Of a stretch of 22,404 bases of DNA, positions 11,794-19,584 are shown one piece after another. The position numbers and the translations under genes are program-made. Within the stretch, counting starts at the first letter, position 1. Each line of letters opens with the position of its first letter. Source of the DNA: a virus; the IMG/VR virus record IMGVR_UViG_3300033149_003493, positions 1 through 22,404 of that record; one strand, given 5' to 3'. The notes below the pieces were generated by a model. It was not told the origin of the DNA, ran no database searches, and saw nothing but the letters and a program-made list of their open reading frames with translations.

Positions 11794-12894
11794 ATGGCAA
11801 GTCCAAGTTTTGAACAAGCGTTGGATATTAAGAAAGCTACACTTGAGGCTATTTTGAGAAAGAACCCTCCTCTGGCGACTTATGCTTATCCAACGTATCA
11901 ATTTTTTAACACTTATTTTAAGGGAAATGTTCAGCAAACTGGTGGGGATGAATTAGTTGGTAATGTTACTCTTGCTTCAGAGGGTAATGTAACGACTGGT
12001 AGTTTTTATACTCCTGACTCTTTAGTGAAAAAGAATATCAATCAAGAATATAAATTGAAGTGGAGACGTTCTTCTGCTGGTATGCTTTATAGTTTGATTG
12101 AGCAGGATATTAACAAAGGCCCGTTGCAGATTTATAATACAACGGAACAACAGGAAAAGTCAATGATAAAGGATTTGGTTGAAGAAGTTATGTTAAGATG
12201 TGTTCTTGGGCCTACCAGTGCAACGGATACCGATAATCCTTATGGTATATCGAGCTGGCTTTCTCTTGGAACTACTGGTCAAACTGGTGGTTTTAATGGT
12301 TATTATGGCTGTTACAATGATGGAAATACTCCTGGCAATACTTTTGCGAAGGCTGGGGTTACTTGTACATCTACAGTCAATCCAGATTTTGCAAATTATT
12401 TTGCTGACCACGATGGTAACATTGATGATAGCTTATTGACTATTCTTGATTTAGCTAATTTGGAACTTAATTTTCAACCTCCTGTTATTCCAAGAACTTT
12501 GGAAATGGAAAGAGTTACTTTTGCAACCTATACTAATAAAAATGTTATTAGTAAATTAAATTCTTTTTATGCTAAATCAGATGATAATATGGGCTATCAT
12601 CCTAATAGTCATTATGGTACTCCAACATTTAATGGTATTCCAATGGTGTATTGTCCACCTTTGAATACTGCAAATACTTCAGTTTATGGAACTGACCCTA
12701 TTTTCGGGGTTAACCATAATGTATTGTATCCTGTGATTTTGAAAAACTGGAACTTTAGAGTAGTAACTCGTCCGGTTGCTGATAATCATACGATGGAAAG
12801 TTTGTTTATTGATTTGGTTTATCAGAATTGGTGCAATTCCAGTCCTAAATACGCAGGCTATTTAATTACGAACTCTACCGCAACTCCTTCGTAA
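11794..12894 (+). CDS. major capsid protein
   Basis: The product has 366 residues, a typical size for an HK97-fold shell protein. It follows the scaffold and precedes a decoration gene. The N-terminal helix (SFEQALDIKKATLEAILRKN) leads to a beta region. WRRSSAGMLYSLIEQDINKG and EKSMIKDLVEEVMLRCVLGP fit the E-loop/spine-helix region. ISSWLSLGTTGQTGGFNG resembles a segment seen in capsid proteins of T7/P22-like and many uncultured phages. The C-terminal domain has VILKNWNFRVVTRP. There is no obvious N-terminal delta domain to cleave, consistent with the separate scaffold. The fold call rests on context and motif layout, not on alignment. An AAAGG site precedes the start. Confidence 0.8.
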   Translation: MASPSFEQALDIKKATLEAILRKNPPLATYAYPTYQFFNTYFKGNVQQTGGDELVGNVTLASEGNVTTGSFYTPDSLVKKNINQEYKLKWRRSSAGMLYSLIEQDINKGPLQIYNTTEQQEKSMIKDLVEEVMLRCVLGPTSATDTDNPYGISSWLSLGTTGQTGGFNGYYGCYNDGNTPGNTFAKAGVTCTSTVNPDFANYFADHDGNIDDSLLTILDLANLELNFQPPVIPRTLEMERVTFATYTNKNVISKLNSFYAKSDDNMGYHPNSHYGTPTFNGIPMVYCPPLNTANTSVYGTDPIFGVNHNVLYPVILKNWNFRVVTRPVADNHTMESLFIDLVYQNWCNSSPKYAGYLITNSTATPS

Positions 12895-12965
12895 TAAAAG
12901 AGTTTATAAATGAATAGTAAAAATGGATTATTTGGATAATTGTTTAGAAAGAAAAGGAGAATAAT

Positions 12966-14201
12966 ATGTCTATTCCTATGACTTATGGAAACCCTCGTGC
13001 TCAAAGAATTAGAGTTTATTATGAGGGTACAGATACTTTATATGAAGGTAGCCCAGTTTGTTACAACTATGATACTACCAGTAACTGGTATGGAGTAGAT
13101 ACTTATGATAATTCGGAAAGTTCCACAACTACGGATGGGTATCAAAATGAAGGTAAGTATCTACGAGTAGAAGTACCTTCTGCGGACAATGCTGAATTTT
13201 TTGCTGGTGTTGTGGCTGAAGGTTTTGGTGGTATTACGAATCCAGGTTTGATTGATATTTATGTTCCAAATGGGGCTATTGTTCCTGTTTATACAGATAA
13301 GAGCATTACGATAAAAGACCCATTATATCTTGAACACGGGGAAATTACTCTTGTAAATGCGACACAAGTTGGTATGGGTGTTTGTGTTGCTGAAGCAGTT
13401 GAGACCGTTGACCGTTCAAGTACAGCAGGTGTTGTATTGGCGAGATTGCACGAACCCTCTGAAAGAACTGTTTATAATGGAACTCTTGGAATTGCTCCAA
13501 GTGAGGCTCTTTGGGAAGATTGTCCTTGGGAAGAAATAGAGAGAAATCCTGGTCTCGGTATCGTCTATTTCAACGATTTTATGGGTACGGAAAATCTTGC
13601 TTCAGGCGAAGGTTGGACAATTACTCAAGTTACATCTGGTACAATGTCTTTGCTTGCTGCTGAGGGTGGAGCATTGCACGTTGATTCAGGTGGACACGCT
13701 TCGGCAGATGATGGTGTTCAAGGACAGTTGTTGAATTGTAGATTTCTTCCTGCTGCTGGCAAAACTATTTGGTTTGAGGCCAGAGTTAAGATGAATGACG
13801 CAACTGACCAGTATTATATTGGTCTTGCTGAAACTGATACTACTCTTATTGATGGTGGTGTAATAGATGATGCAAGTGATAAATGTGGATTTTTCCATCA
13901 CGCTGCATCTACTGATAATAAGATTAGTTGTATTTGTTCTCGTGCTGATGCTGATGAAACTACCGCTAATGTTGCAGATAATACCGATGGTACTTATATG
14001 ACAGTTGGTTTCAGGATTTCAGGTTTGACTTCTGTTGAATTTTATGTTAATGGTGTTTTGGTAGAAACCAGTTCAACTACTACAAAGATTCCTAATTCTG
14101 CTATGTGTTTAAGTGTTGTTGCTCAAGTTGAAGCAACAGATGAAGATGCTGAAATGGATATTGATTGGGTAAAGATTGCACAGTTAGGCGCAAGAGCATA
14201 A
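12966..14201 (+). CDS. head decoration protein fused to a LamG-like domain
   Basis: The product is 411 residues in two parts. Residues 1-175 are a beta-rich region containing SITIKDPLYLEHGEITL and a 'GVCVAEAVETVD...AGVVLARL' strand series. This is the pattern of capsid decoration/DUF2190-like proteins, where a cargo phrase 'dpLy......' precedes 'G.a.e.v.....g.v.vrL'. Residues about 190-411 look like a concanavalin/LamG jelly roll: FNDFMG at the start, FEARVKM, MTVGFRISG, VEFYVNGVLVE and a final MDIDWVKIAQ. The second domain would be displayed on the capsid surface and might bind glycans. A strong AAGGAG site precedes the ATG after about 70 non-coding bases. Confidence 0.75.
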   Translation: MSIPMTYGNPRAQRIRVYYEGTDTLYEGSPVCYNYDTTSNWYGVDTYDNSESSTTTDGYQNEGKYLRVEVPSADNAEFFAGVVAEGFGGITNPGLIDIYVPNGAIVPVYTDKSITIKDPLYLEHGEITLVNATQVGMGVCVAEAVETVDRSSTAGVVLARLHEPSERTVYNGTLGIAPSEALWEDCPWEEIERNPGLGIVYFNDFMGTENLASGEGWTITQVTSGTMSLLAAEGGALHVDSGGHASADDGVQGQLLNCRFLPAAGKTIWFEARVKMNDATDQYYIGLAETDTTLIDGGVIDDASDKCGFFHHAASTDNKISCICSRADADETTANVADNTDGTYMTVGFRISGLTSVEFYVNGVLVETSSTTTKIPNSAMCLSVVAQVEATDEDAEMDIDWVKIAQLGARA

Positions 14202-14236
14202 TTTTTAGTCAGCAAATTTATTTTTAGGAGACAGTT

Positions 14237-14518
14237 ATGTTAATAGATTTTAGTAGTAAGTTTTATGATTTAGATGGAGAGGTAATAAAGGATAAAGACA
14301 AGGAGGTTACGCTTGGTTCTGTTTGTGCAAATGCTCTTTTAGTTCCACAAAAAGAAGAAGAAGGAGCAATTAAGGCTAATAAATATGATTTAGCCTTGAA
14401 GGTTTATAAAGCTTCCGAAGTTGAGGTATCCGCCGAAGATGTTGTTCTTCTAAAGAAGGCAATAAATAAGGCTTATGCTCCTCTTATTGTGGGCCAGGCG
14501 TTTAGGATGTTAGAATAA
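14237..14518 (+). CDS. conserved small phage protein, 93 aa
   Basis: The product is 93 residues. 'LTLG..CANALL' (TLGSVCANALLVPQ) is followed by KANKYDLALKVYKASEVEVSAEDVVLLKKAINKAYAPLIVGQAFRMLE. The order 'vc.nALl......K..rY.LA.kI.....v.l.aEdi.liK..i...y.plivGqa...Le' recurs in small late proteins of many tailed phages. No function is assigned to it that I can name; assembly chaperone or head-completion roles have been guessed from position. AGGAGACAGTT precedes the start. It is the last gene before the double-hairpin element. Confidence 0.7.
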   Translation: MLIDFSSKFYDLDGEVIKDKDKEVTLGSVCANALLVPQKEEEGAIKANKYDLALKVYKASEVEVSAEDVVLLKKAINKAYAPLIVGQAFRMLE

Positions 14519-14526
14519 TTATTTTT

Positions 14527-14589
14527 GAGACGGAGATTCTCTGTCTCCTTAGATTTGGTTGGAGGCCCGAAAGGGCTTCCTTCCAAATC
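14527..14589 (+). other. tandem RNA hairpins between head and adaptor genes
   Basis: Hairpin 1 pairs GAGACGGAG (14527-14535) with CTCTGTCTC (14539-14547), nine pairs including one G-U. Hairpin 2 pairs GATTTGG (14552-14558) with CCAAATC (14583-14589), then a symmetric TT/TT internal loop, then GGAGGCCC (14561-14568) with GGGCTTCC (14573-14580), closed by a GAAA tetraloop (14569-14572). The G-U pairs and GNRA loop are valid on the plus strand. No T-run follows either hairpin, so a simple intrinsic terminator is unlikely. It may be an mRNA processing or stability element. Confidence 0.6.
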
Positions 14590-14606
14590 GTTTATGAGGG
14601 ATAAGA

Positions 14607-15305
14607 ATGAGTAGTTTGCGACTAACATTTGAGGATGTGTATAATAGAGTATCTGAGTTTTTGGGTTCAGGTTCTGCCCCTTCGGATTCTGATGTTTTAA
14701 CCTCTGTTAAAGAGTTAACCTATCGAGGTTATCGTAGATTCCTTTTTCCTATTGACCCTGAAACAAAATTTCCTTATTATTGGAGTTTTTTAAGAAAACA
14801 AGCTACTTTAAAAGTAGAAGATGGAAAATGGGTTTATCTTCTGCCTGATGATTTTGTAAATCTTGTAAGTGGTTTTAAGTTTATTACTGGAGAGGATAAG
14901 GATAATCCTGAACTTAGAAGCGAATCTCAAATACTTGGTATGCGAAGTGAGTCTATTGCTGAAGGAACGCCTTCTTATTATGCAATAAGACCTTCGACTT
15001 ATGAACGTACAGTAGGTCAGAAACAGGAAGTAATTTTTTGGAAAACGCCTGACGCTTCTTATGATTATTCTTATACATATATTTTTGACCCTGAAAAGCC
15101 TATCGATACTACTGATGTATTTGTTGGAACTGCCAGAGTTTCAGAGATAATTTTGCAATGTGCTTTAGCTGCTGCTGAACTTCAGGAAGATGAAGAAGTA
15201 GGCCCACAAGAAGCTAAAGCTGCTGAAATGATAAATGCTTTAATGATACAGGATAAGGCTTTCCCTCGAATGTATGACCCTAATCTTTATACTGGAAGGA
15301 CATAA
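14607..15305 (+). CDS. head-tail adaptor-like protein, copy 1
   Basis: The product is 232 residues. LTFEDVYNRVSEFLG at the start, RGYRRFLFPID, YYWSFLRKQATLKV and WVYLLPDDFVNLV match phage adaptor proteins of the T7-gp11-like/DUF6682-like type, which sit below the portal. A later region TPDASYDYSYTYIFDPEKP and a helical end with VSEIILQCALAAAELQED complete the pattern. It is a clear paralogue of the next gene over its full length. GAGGGATAAGA precedes the ATG. It follows directly after the double hairpin. The adaptor call is from motif and position and could also be read as a neck connector. Confidence 0.7.
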   Translation: MSSLRLTFEDVYNRVSEFLGSGSAPSDSDVLTSVKELTYRGYRRFLFPIDPETKFPYYWSFLRKQATLKVEDGKWVYLLPDDFVNLVSGFKFITGEDKDNPELRSESQILGMRSESIAEGTPSYYAIRPSTYERTVGQKQEVIFWKTPDASYDYSYTYIFDPEKPIDTTDVFVGTARVSEIILQCALAAAELQEDEEVGPQEAKAAEMINALMIQDKAFPRMYDPNLYTGRT

Positions 15306-16063
15306 TGGCAAAACTAAGTTTAACATTTTCTGATATATACAAAGAAGTTGCTGAATTTCTTGGTTTTACTGATTCCCCTACGGATGCTGATAAAAAGAAA
15401 GTTAAGAAGATAGTCTGGAGGGGGTATAGGAATTTTTTATATCCTCTTGATATTACAGGTAAATTACATCACTGGAGTTTTCTGAGTAAGCATTATACTT
15501 TCACAACTAATAGTGAATGGAAATATGCTTTACCTGACGATTTTTCAGAGATATTAACTGACCCTGTTTTTGATAAAGATACAGGCTATCCTCAATTAAC
15601 TAAAGTTGATGGAAATTGGATAATGCGAAAAAGGGCAGCAGCAGAATATAGTACTTATCCTGAATATTATGCAATTGTTTCAACTGGATATAGTTTGGAA
15701 ACAGGTACAAAATATGAAATGTGGTTGTACCCTACTCCAAATCAGGGTTATTTACTTTCTTTTTTCTATCGTTTTGACCCATCGAAACCAGAGGATGTAA
15801 CTAATTTGTTAGTTGGTGGGGTGAGATTAAGCGAAGCTATATTAGAGTCGTGTTTAGCTGTGGCTGAACATCAATATAAAGGGGAGCTTGGAATACATAA
15901 CCAGTTAGCAACCGAACTAATTAGAAGGATGGTTGTTGCTGATAAGGTAATAAATGGTAGTTATATTGGAAATTTATATGGGCCTCATTTAATTTGGCCT
16001 CGTGATTACAATACGATTTCAGATGTGGACATCACAACTGAAAATATGTACAGTGGAGATTGA
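15305..16063 (+). CDS. head-tail adaptor-like protein, copy 2
   Basis: The product is 252 residues and parallels the preceding protein: LTFSDIYKEVAEFLGF, RGYRNFLYPLD, HHWSFLSKHYTFTT, WKYALPDDFSEIL, LLSFFYRFDPSKP, VRLSEAILESCLAVAEHQ. Its C-terminus is longer (a NLYGPHLIWPRDYN segment). The start overlaps the upstream TAA by one base (TAATG). Two adjacent paralogues might form a mixed ring or two stacked rings in the neck, or one may have taken a new role. The general family call is fairly secure; which copy contacts the portal cannot be told. Confidence 0.7.
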   Translation: MAKLSLTFSDIYKEVAEFLGFTDSPTDADKKKVKKIVWRGYRNFLYPLDITGKLHHWSFLSKHYTFTTNSEWKYALPDDFSEILTDPVFDKDTGYPQLTKVDGNWIMRKRAAAEYSTYPEYYAIVSTGYSLETGTKYEMWLYPTPNQGYLLSFFYRFDPSKPEDVTNLLVGGVRLSEAILESCLAVAEHQYKGELGIHNQLATELIRRMVVADKVINGSYIGNLYGPHLIWPRDYNTISDVDITTENMYSGD

Positions 16064-16093
16064 TTAAACTAAAACATTTAATGGAGAAAAATT

Positions 16094-16447
16094 ATGTCTG
16101 TTACGAATTATTTTGAGACAAGACGCAAAGCATACGATTTTCGTACGAAAGCGGTTACCGCTGATTACACTACAAGAGCGGGTGGAACAAGTGATGATTT
16201 TGTTGAGGATAGAGTAATTACTGTTAGTGATGCTCCCGAGAATTTTACTATTACTGTTTCTGATGGTGTTTATGAAGGCCAGAGGTTATTGATTACAATT
16301 CTTTCTAATGACAATTCAATAACGGTAACTGTAACCACAGATACTGGAGATGATTGCACATTAGATACTGCTGGGGATTATGTTTCCTTGGAATGGGTAA
16401 ATGACACTGCTGGTTGGCAAGAAATACATAGTGAAAAGGCTTCGTAA
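16094..16447 (+). CDS. small beta-rich virion protein, 117 aa
   Basis: The product is 117 residues, mostly beta-strand, with Thr/Val/Asp-rich stretches (RVITVSDAPENFTITVSDGVYEGQRLLITIL and a final YVSLEWVNDTAGWQEIH). This pattern ('d.ViTvs.a....itLpd....Gq.l.i...sd...vtV') is that of small structural domains often attached to tail fibres or capsids. Here it is a separate gene. GGAGAAAAATT precedes the start. A minor structural or decoration protein fits; no enzymatic motif is present. Confidence 0.6.
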   Translation: MSVTNYFETRRKAYDFRTKAVTADYTTRAGGTSDDFVEDRVITVSDAPENFTITVSDGVYEGQRLLITILSNDNSITVTVTTDTGDDCTLDTAGDYVSLEWVNDTAGWQEIHSEKAS

Positions 16448-16459
16448 AGGAGGTAAAAC

Positions 16460-16804
16460 GTGAGTAAATATGAGAATACAGATTGGACAAGAGTGCCGTC
16501 AAGTGGAGGCTCTAATAGAGTAACCATACCAGCTTCTCCTTATCAGATAAGAGGTGGTTCAGGCGAAGATGGGTCAGGAAGTATTCCTTGCAAAGAATGT
16601 ATTATGGTTGCTAAATCAGGAAGTTCAAATATCAGGGTTCGGATTGATTCTGCTTGTACAGCAACTACTGGGATACCAGTTCCAGAAGAACTATTAGCTA
16701 ATGAAAATACGATGTATCTACGATTACCAATAGATGATTTGAATCGTCTTTATTTTATTGGTGAAGCTGAAAATGATGTGGTTGACATCTTATACTGGAG
16801 CTAA
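16460..16804 (+). CDS. small beta-rich virion protein, 114 aa
   Basis: The start is GTG at 16460, with a perfect AGGAGG site upstream. The 114-residue product has a Gly/Ser-rich N-terminal third, then SIPCKECIMVAKSGSSNIRVRIDSACTATTGIPVP and a final RLYFIGEAENDVVDILYWS. It resembles small structural proteins with a 'l...vk..s...n.v.vgi.......gi.lp......l.i.idd...ly..g...g..v.il' pattern, found near tail genes. It lies between the other small beta protein and a basic mini-protein. The function is not assigned. Confidence 0.6.
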   Translation: MSKYENTDWTRVPSSGGSNRVTIPASPYQIRGGSGEDGSGSIPCKECIMVAKSGSSNIRVRIDSACTATTGIPVPEELLANENTMYLRLPIDDLNRLYFIGEAENDVVDILYWS

Positions 16805-16806
16805 CA

Positions 16807-17061
16807 ATGGCTAAAAAATTTACAAGACAGGAGTTAAAAGAGTCATATTTGAAATACTGGAAAAAGCAAAAAGATTTGGGAGTTCCGCCGACCTTAATTT
16901 TTTCTTGGTCAGAATGGCTTAAGCAACTTGAAAAAGAACAAGGAATAAAACTTCCTCCAAGAAAAATAAAAAAACGAACCATAAAGTCTCTTTACATTAG
17001 ACCTAAAACAGAGAAAGCTCTAAAGGAGCTTAGACGAAGAAGGCTCAGGAGGAAAAAGTAA
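16807..17061 (+). CDS. small basic protein, 84 aa
   Basis: The product is an 84-residue, Lys/Arg-rich protein, helical, with an SWSEWLKQLEKEQG core and a C-terminal tail LRRRRLRRKK. It starts two bases after the upstream stop, with TGGAG just ahead. The tail resembles those of the basic proteins at 8735-9180. I do not recognise a family. Contact with DNA or with acidic virion surfaces is possible but only inferred from charge. Confidence 0.55.
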   Translation: MAKKFTRQELKESYLKYWKKQKDLGVPPTLIFSWSEWLKQLEKEQGIKLPPRKIKKRTIKSLYIRPKTEKALKELRRRRLRRKK

Positions 17062-17102
17062 TACCCAAAGGAACTCCAGTAGATTTATATGAGGAAACTT
17101 TT

Positions 17103-17330
17103 ATGATTGTTGAACTAATACCTCCAATAAAGGGTTTATCCAAAGGATTCCCTGTAAATAGAGAACAGCCAGGGACATCTGGTTATATGAATAATGTTCG
17201 TCCTCGTGATGTACTGGAGAAAAGGATTAGATTAGGTCAAAGGCCTGGATTGGATAAATGGGGTACAGGTAGAGTAGGCGACACAGATAATCCAATAGTT
17301 TATATGTGTACTATTACGAGTGTGAGTTAA
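17103..17330 (+). CDS. neck/tail virion protein, N-terminal segment (75 aa)
   Basis: The product is 75 residues. LIPPIKGLSKGFPVNREQPGTSGYMNNVRP then IRLGQRPGLDKWG is the standard opening of a long phage virion protein: 'GL.eG....dQPpGts.~~NVRp.dv...R.RlGqRPGL~K'. In relatives as I recall them this continues in one frame into a beta-propeller-like body. Here it stops at 17330 after PIVYMCTITSVS. The TAA overlaps the next ATG (TAATG), so the body is made as separate, coupled genes. A GAGG site precedes the start. It could be a natural gene split or an assembly frameshift; the intact overlaps argue for the former. Confidence 0.65.
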   Translation: MIVELIPPIKGLSKGFPVNREQPGTSGYMNNVRPRDVLEKRIRLGQRPGLDKWGTGRVGDTDNPIVYMCTITSVS

Positions 17331-17920
17331 TGAGTAGTCCTGTAAGACAATATTATACTGGTTCATACGACTATCATTTTACCGTTAAAGAATCAATAGG
17401 ATATAGATGTGCTCAACAATTTACGGTTGAAACCTCTCACGAAATAGATAGAGTACGGATGTACGTTGGTGAAAATTGTGCTGAGGACAAAAAATTATAT
17501 TGTGATATATGCAGAGTAGATGGAAATGGACATCCAAGTACTGTTATAGGTACTGCTTCTGTTGGAGCTAACGAAATTGGTCTTATATATAAATGGGTCG
17601 ATTTTTATTTTTCCCCTGTTGTGAAGGTTTATGCAGGAAAACAATATACTTTAACTTTAAGGACAACAGCAGGAGGACTTTTTAGTATTTCGTATGATGA
17701 TACTTCTCCAACTTATTCTGGTGGTTATGCTCTTTCAAGCCACGATAGCGGAAGTACTTGGACAGATGAGACTGATATTGATATAAATTTTTACGAATAT
17801 GGTGAAGAGATTACACCAGCAGACTCGCAATATCCAGGTGAAGGTGGTGGTTTCATTGGTAAATATGCAAAAAGACTAATAGCTGTAGCAAATAATAAGA
17901 TTTACTATGAGAATATATAA
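17330..17920 (+). CDS. neck/tail protein, jelly-roll-like middle segment (196 aa)
   Basis: I use ATG 17330, which overlaps the previous stop, rather than the earlier in-frame start at 17306. The product is 196 residues. Residues about 20-150 look like a carbohydrate-binding-type jelly roll. Elements include GYRCAQQFTVETSHEIDRVRMYVG, DICRVDGNGHPSTVIGTAS, a W..F.F..PV.V strand pair (WVDFYFSPVVKVYAGKQYTLTL) and a Gly/Ser loop region. It then ends RLIAVANNKIYYENI, which reads like the next propeller strand of the virion protein started upstream and repeated at the beginning of the next gene (RLVVAGSDLIYYED). The end overlaps the next ATG by one base. Confidence 0.6.
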   Translation: MSSPVRQYYTGSYDYHFTVKESIGYRCAQQFTVETSHEIDRVRMYVGENCAEDKKLYCDICRVDGNGHPSTVIGTASVGANEIGLIYKWVDFYFSPVVKVYAGKQYTLTLRTTAGGLFSISYDDTSPTYSGGYALSSHDSGSTWTDETDIDINFYEYGEEITPADSQYPGEGGGFIGKYAKRLIAVANNKIYYENI

Positions 17921-19584
17921 TGTCAGTATCTCTTACAGAACAAGGTCAGAAGAAGCGGCTTGTAGTAGCTGGAAGTGATTTAATTTATTATGAGGATGTA
18001 GATGTGGCAGCCGGAGATATGGTAGAATTAGATACAAGTAGTGGACCAATAGATACTACTGAACAATTGATAATATTTGAAGCTTTTCAGAAAGGGTTTG
18101 TAGTTAATGGTTCAAATTTAAAAGTAATTGATTTTATAAACACCAAATTATCAACTGCGGATGTTAGACCCAATGATGAAACTAATGTTGCTCCGATGAA
18201 AGGGACAATCCTTACAGGTGAAGGTGGTGCTACTATGATTGTGGATTATTGTAATGCTAATGATGGAGCTGCGTTAATTTATGGTTATGTTACCAGTGGA
18301 ACATTTCAAAGTGGTGAAGTTGTTACAGGGACTAATGCAAGTGGAACTCCAACAGCAGTAAGTTTTACAACTGACGCTGCTCCTGTATCTCCCCCTCATT
18401 GGTATGATTGGACAGAATATCCTACTATTGGTGGTATTTCTTATGGTTCTTTGCCGAATAAAGCATATTTAGGTTGTAGATATTGTGGGAGATGTGTTTT
18501 AAGTGGAAATCCTGAATATCCCAATCAGTGGTATATGTCGAGGCAAGCAAATCCTTGGGATTGGGCTTATGCTGCTAATGATGCTCAGTCTCCAGTTGCG
18601 GGTCAAAATGCTGATGCTGGAGAAATTGCAGATATTGTTAAGGCTTTAATTCCTTATGGTGATGACTTCTTAATGTTTGGTTGTGCTAATTCAATTCAAG
18701 TTCTAAAAGGAGACCCTTGCTTTGGTGGTGGCCCTATTACTGAGTTAAGCTCTACTGTTGGGATATTTGGTGCTCAAAGTTATTGTTTTGATGATAATGG
18801 GAATTTATATTTCTTTGGTACAGATGGTATTTATATGTCTCCCCTAACAGGAGGTGGGCCAGGAAATCCTATATGTATATCTAAATCAGCTATTCCTGAT
18901 ATTATAGATGATAATTCTATTGATGCTGATACTCATAGAATAACAATGGGTTATGATAGAGAAAGAAACGGACTTTTAATTTGTATTACTTTAATAACAG
19001 ATGGCTCTAATTCTAATTATTTTTATGACCTTAATATAAAAGGATTTTATCCTGAAAGTTATCCTGATGAATGTGGCGCATATTCTATATTCTATTATCC
19101 TCATAATGATGAAACATATAAAGGGCTTTTATTAGGATGTAAGGATGGGTATATTAGAGTTTTTGACGATTCTGCAAAAGATGATGATTCAGGAGAAACT
19201 GACACTGCAATAGATTCTTATGCAGTTTGGCCTATTCATCAAATGGGGGAAGATGATAAAGAAGGGAAACTTACTTCTCTGACTTTTGAATTAGCTGGTG
19301 GTGGAACAAGCGATACATTTGGAGATACAAATACAGTAGATTATGAAATTCACGTTGGAGATGATGCAGAAACTGTATTAGAAACTATAATAGATGGAGG
19401 AACTGCGAGGGAGTCGGGAACATTGACGGGCGTAGGAGATACTGATGGAAAGTCCAGACACAAAATTAGAAAAAAAGTAAGGGGGGCTTATTTAGGATTA
19501 AAACTTGGGAACGATACAGCTTCCGAGACTTGGAGTGTCAATCGTGTACTTGCTAATATAAAGCCGAAAGGAAAGATTAAATAA
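17920..19584 (+). CDS. neck/tail virion protein, main body (554 aa)
   Basis: The product is 554 residues, the large C-terminal part of the virion protein begun at 17103. Features of that family are QKGFVVNGSNLKVIDF, a Gly-rich insert, then GRCVLSGNPEYPNQWYMSRQ with ANPWDWAYA, matching 'gRivLsG....Pn.WymSrqgDP.DW'. DDFLMFGCANSIQVLKGDP and TVGIFGAQSYCFDDNGNLYFFGTDGIYM then match 'DD.lifG...si.vl.GDp...G.i..vs...Gi.g..s.c.d..G.lyf....Giy.m'. The repeating strands suggest a beta-propeller. The protein is probably a neck or tail-tip component. It starts with a TAATG overlap and has no strong ribosome binding site, so it depends on the upstream gene. Confidence 0.75.
   Translation: MSVSLTEQGQKKRLVVAGSDLIYYEDVDVAAGDMVELDTSSGPIDTTEQLIIFEAFQKGFVVNGSNLKVIDFINTKLSTADVRPNDETNVAPMKGTILTGEGGATMIVDYCNANDGAALIYGYVTSGTFQSGEVVTGTNASGTPTAVSFTTDAAPVSPPHWYDWTEYPTIGGISYGSLPNKAYLGCRYCGRCVLSGNPEYPNQWYMSRQANPWDWAYAANDAQSPVAGQNADAGEIADIVKALIPYGDDFLMFGCANSIQVLKGDPCFGGGPITELSSTVGIFGAQSYCFDDNGNLYFFGTDGIYMSPLTGGGPGNPICISKSAIPDIIDDNSIDADTHRITMGYDRERNGLLICITLITDGSNSNYFYDLNIKGFYPESYPDECGAYSIFYYPHNDETYKGLLLGCKDGYIRVFDDSAKDDDSGETDTAIDSYAVWPIHQMGEDDKEGKLTSLTFELAGGGTSDTFGDTNTVDYEIHVGDDAETVLETIIDGGTARESGTLTGVGDTDGKSRHKIRKKVRGAYLGLKLGNDTASETWSVNRVLANIKPKGKIK

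Noticed and set aside
14527-14589. Intrinsic transcription terminator
   Set aside because: No U-tract follows either hairpin on the plus strand, or on the minus strand in the opposite direction.
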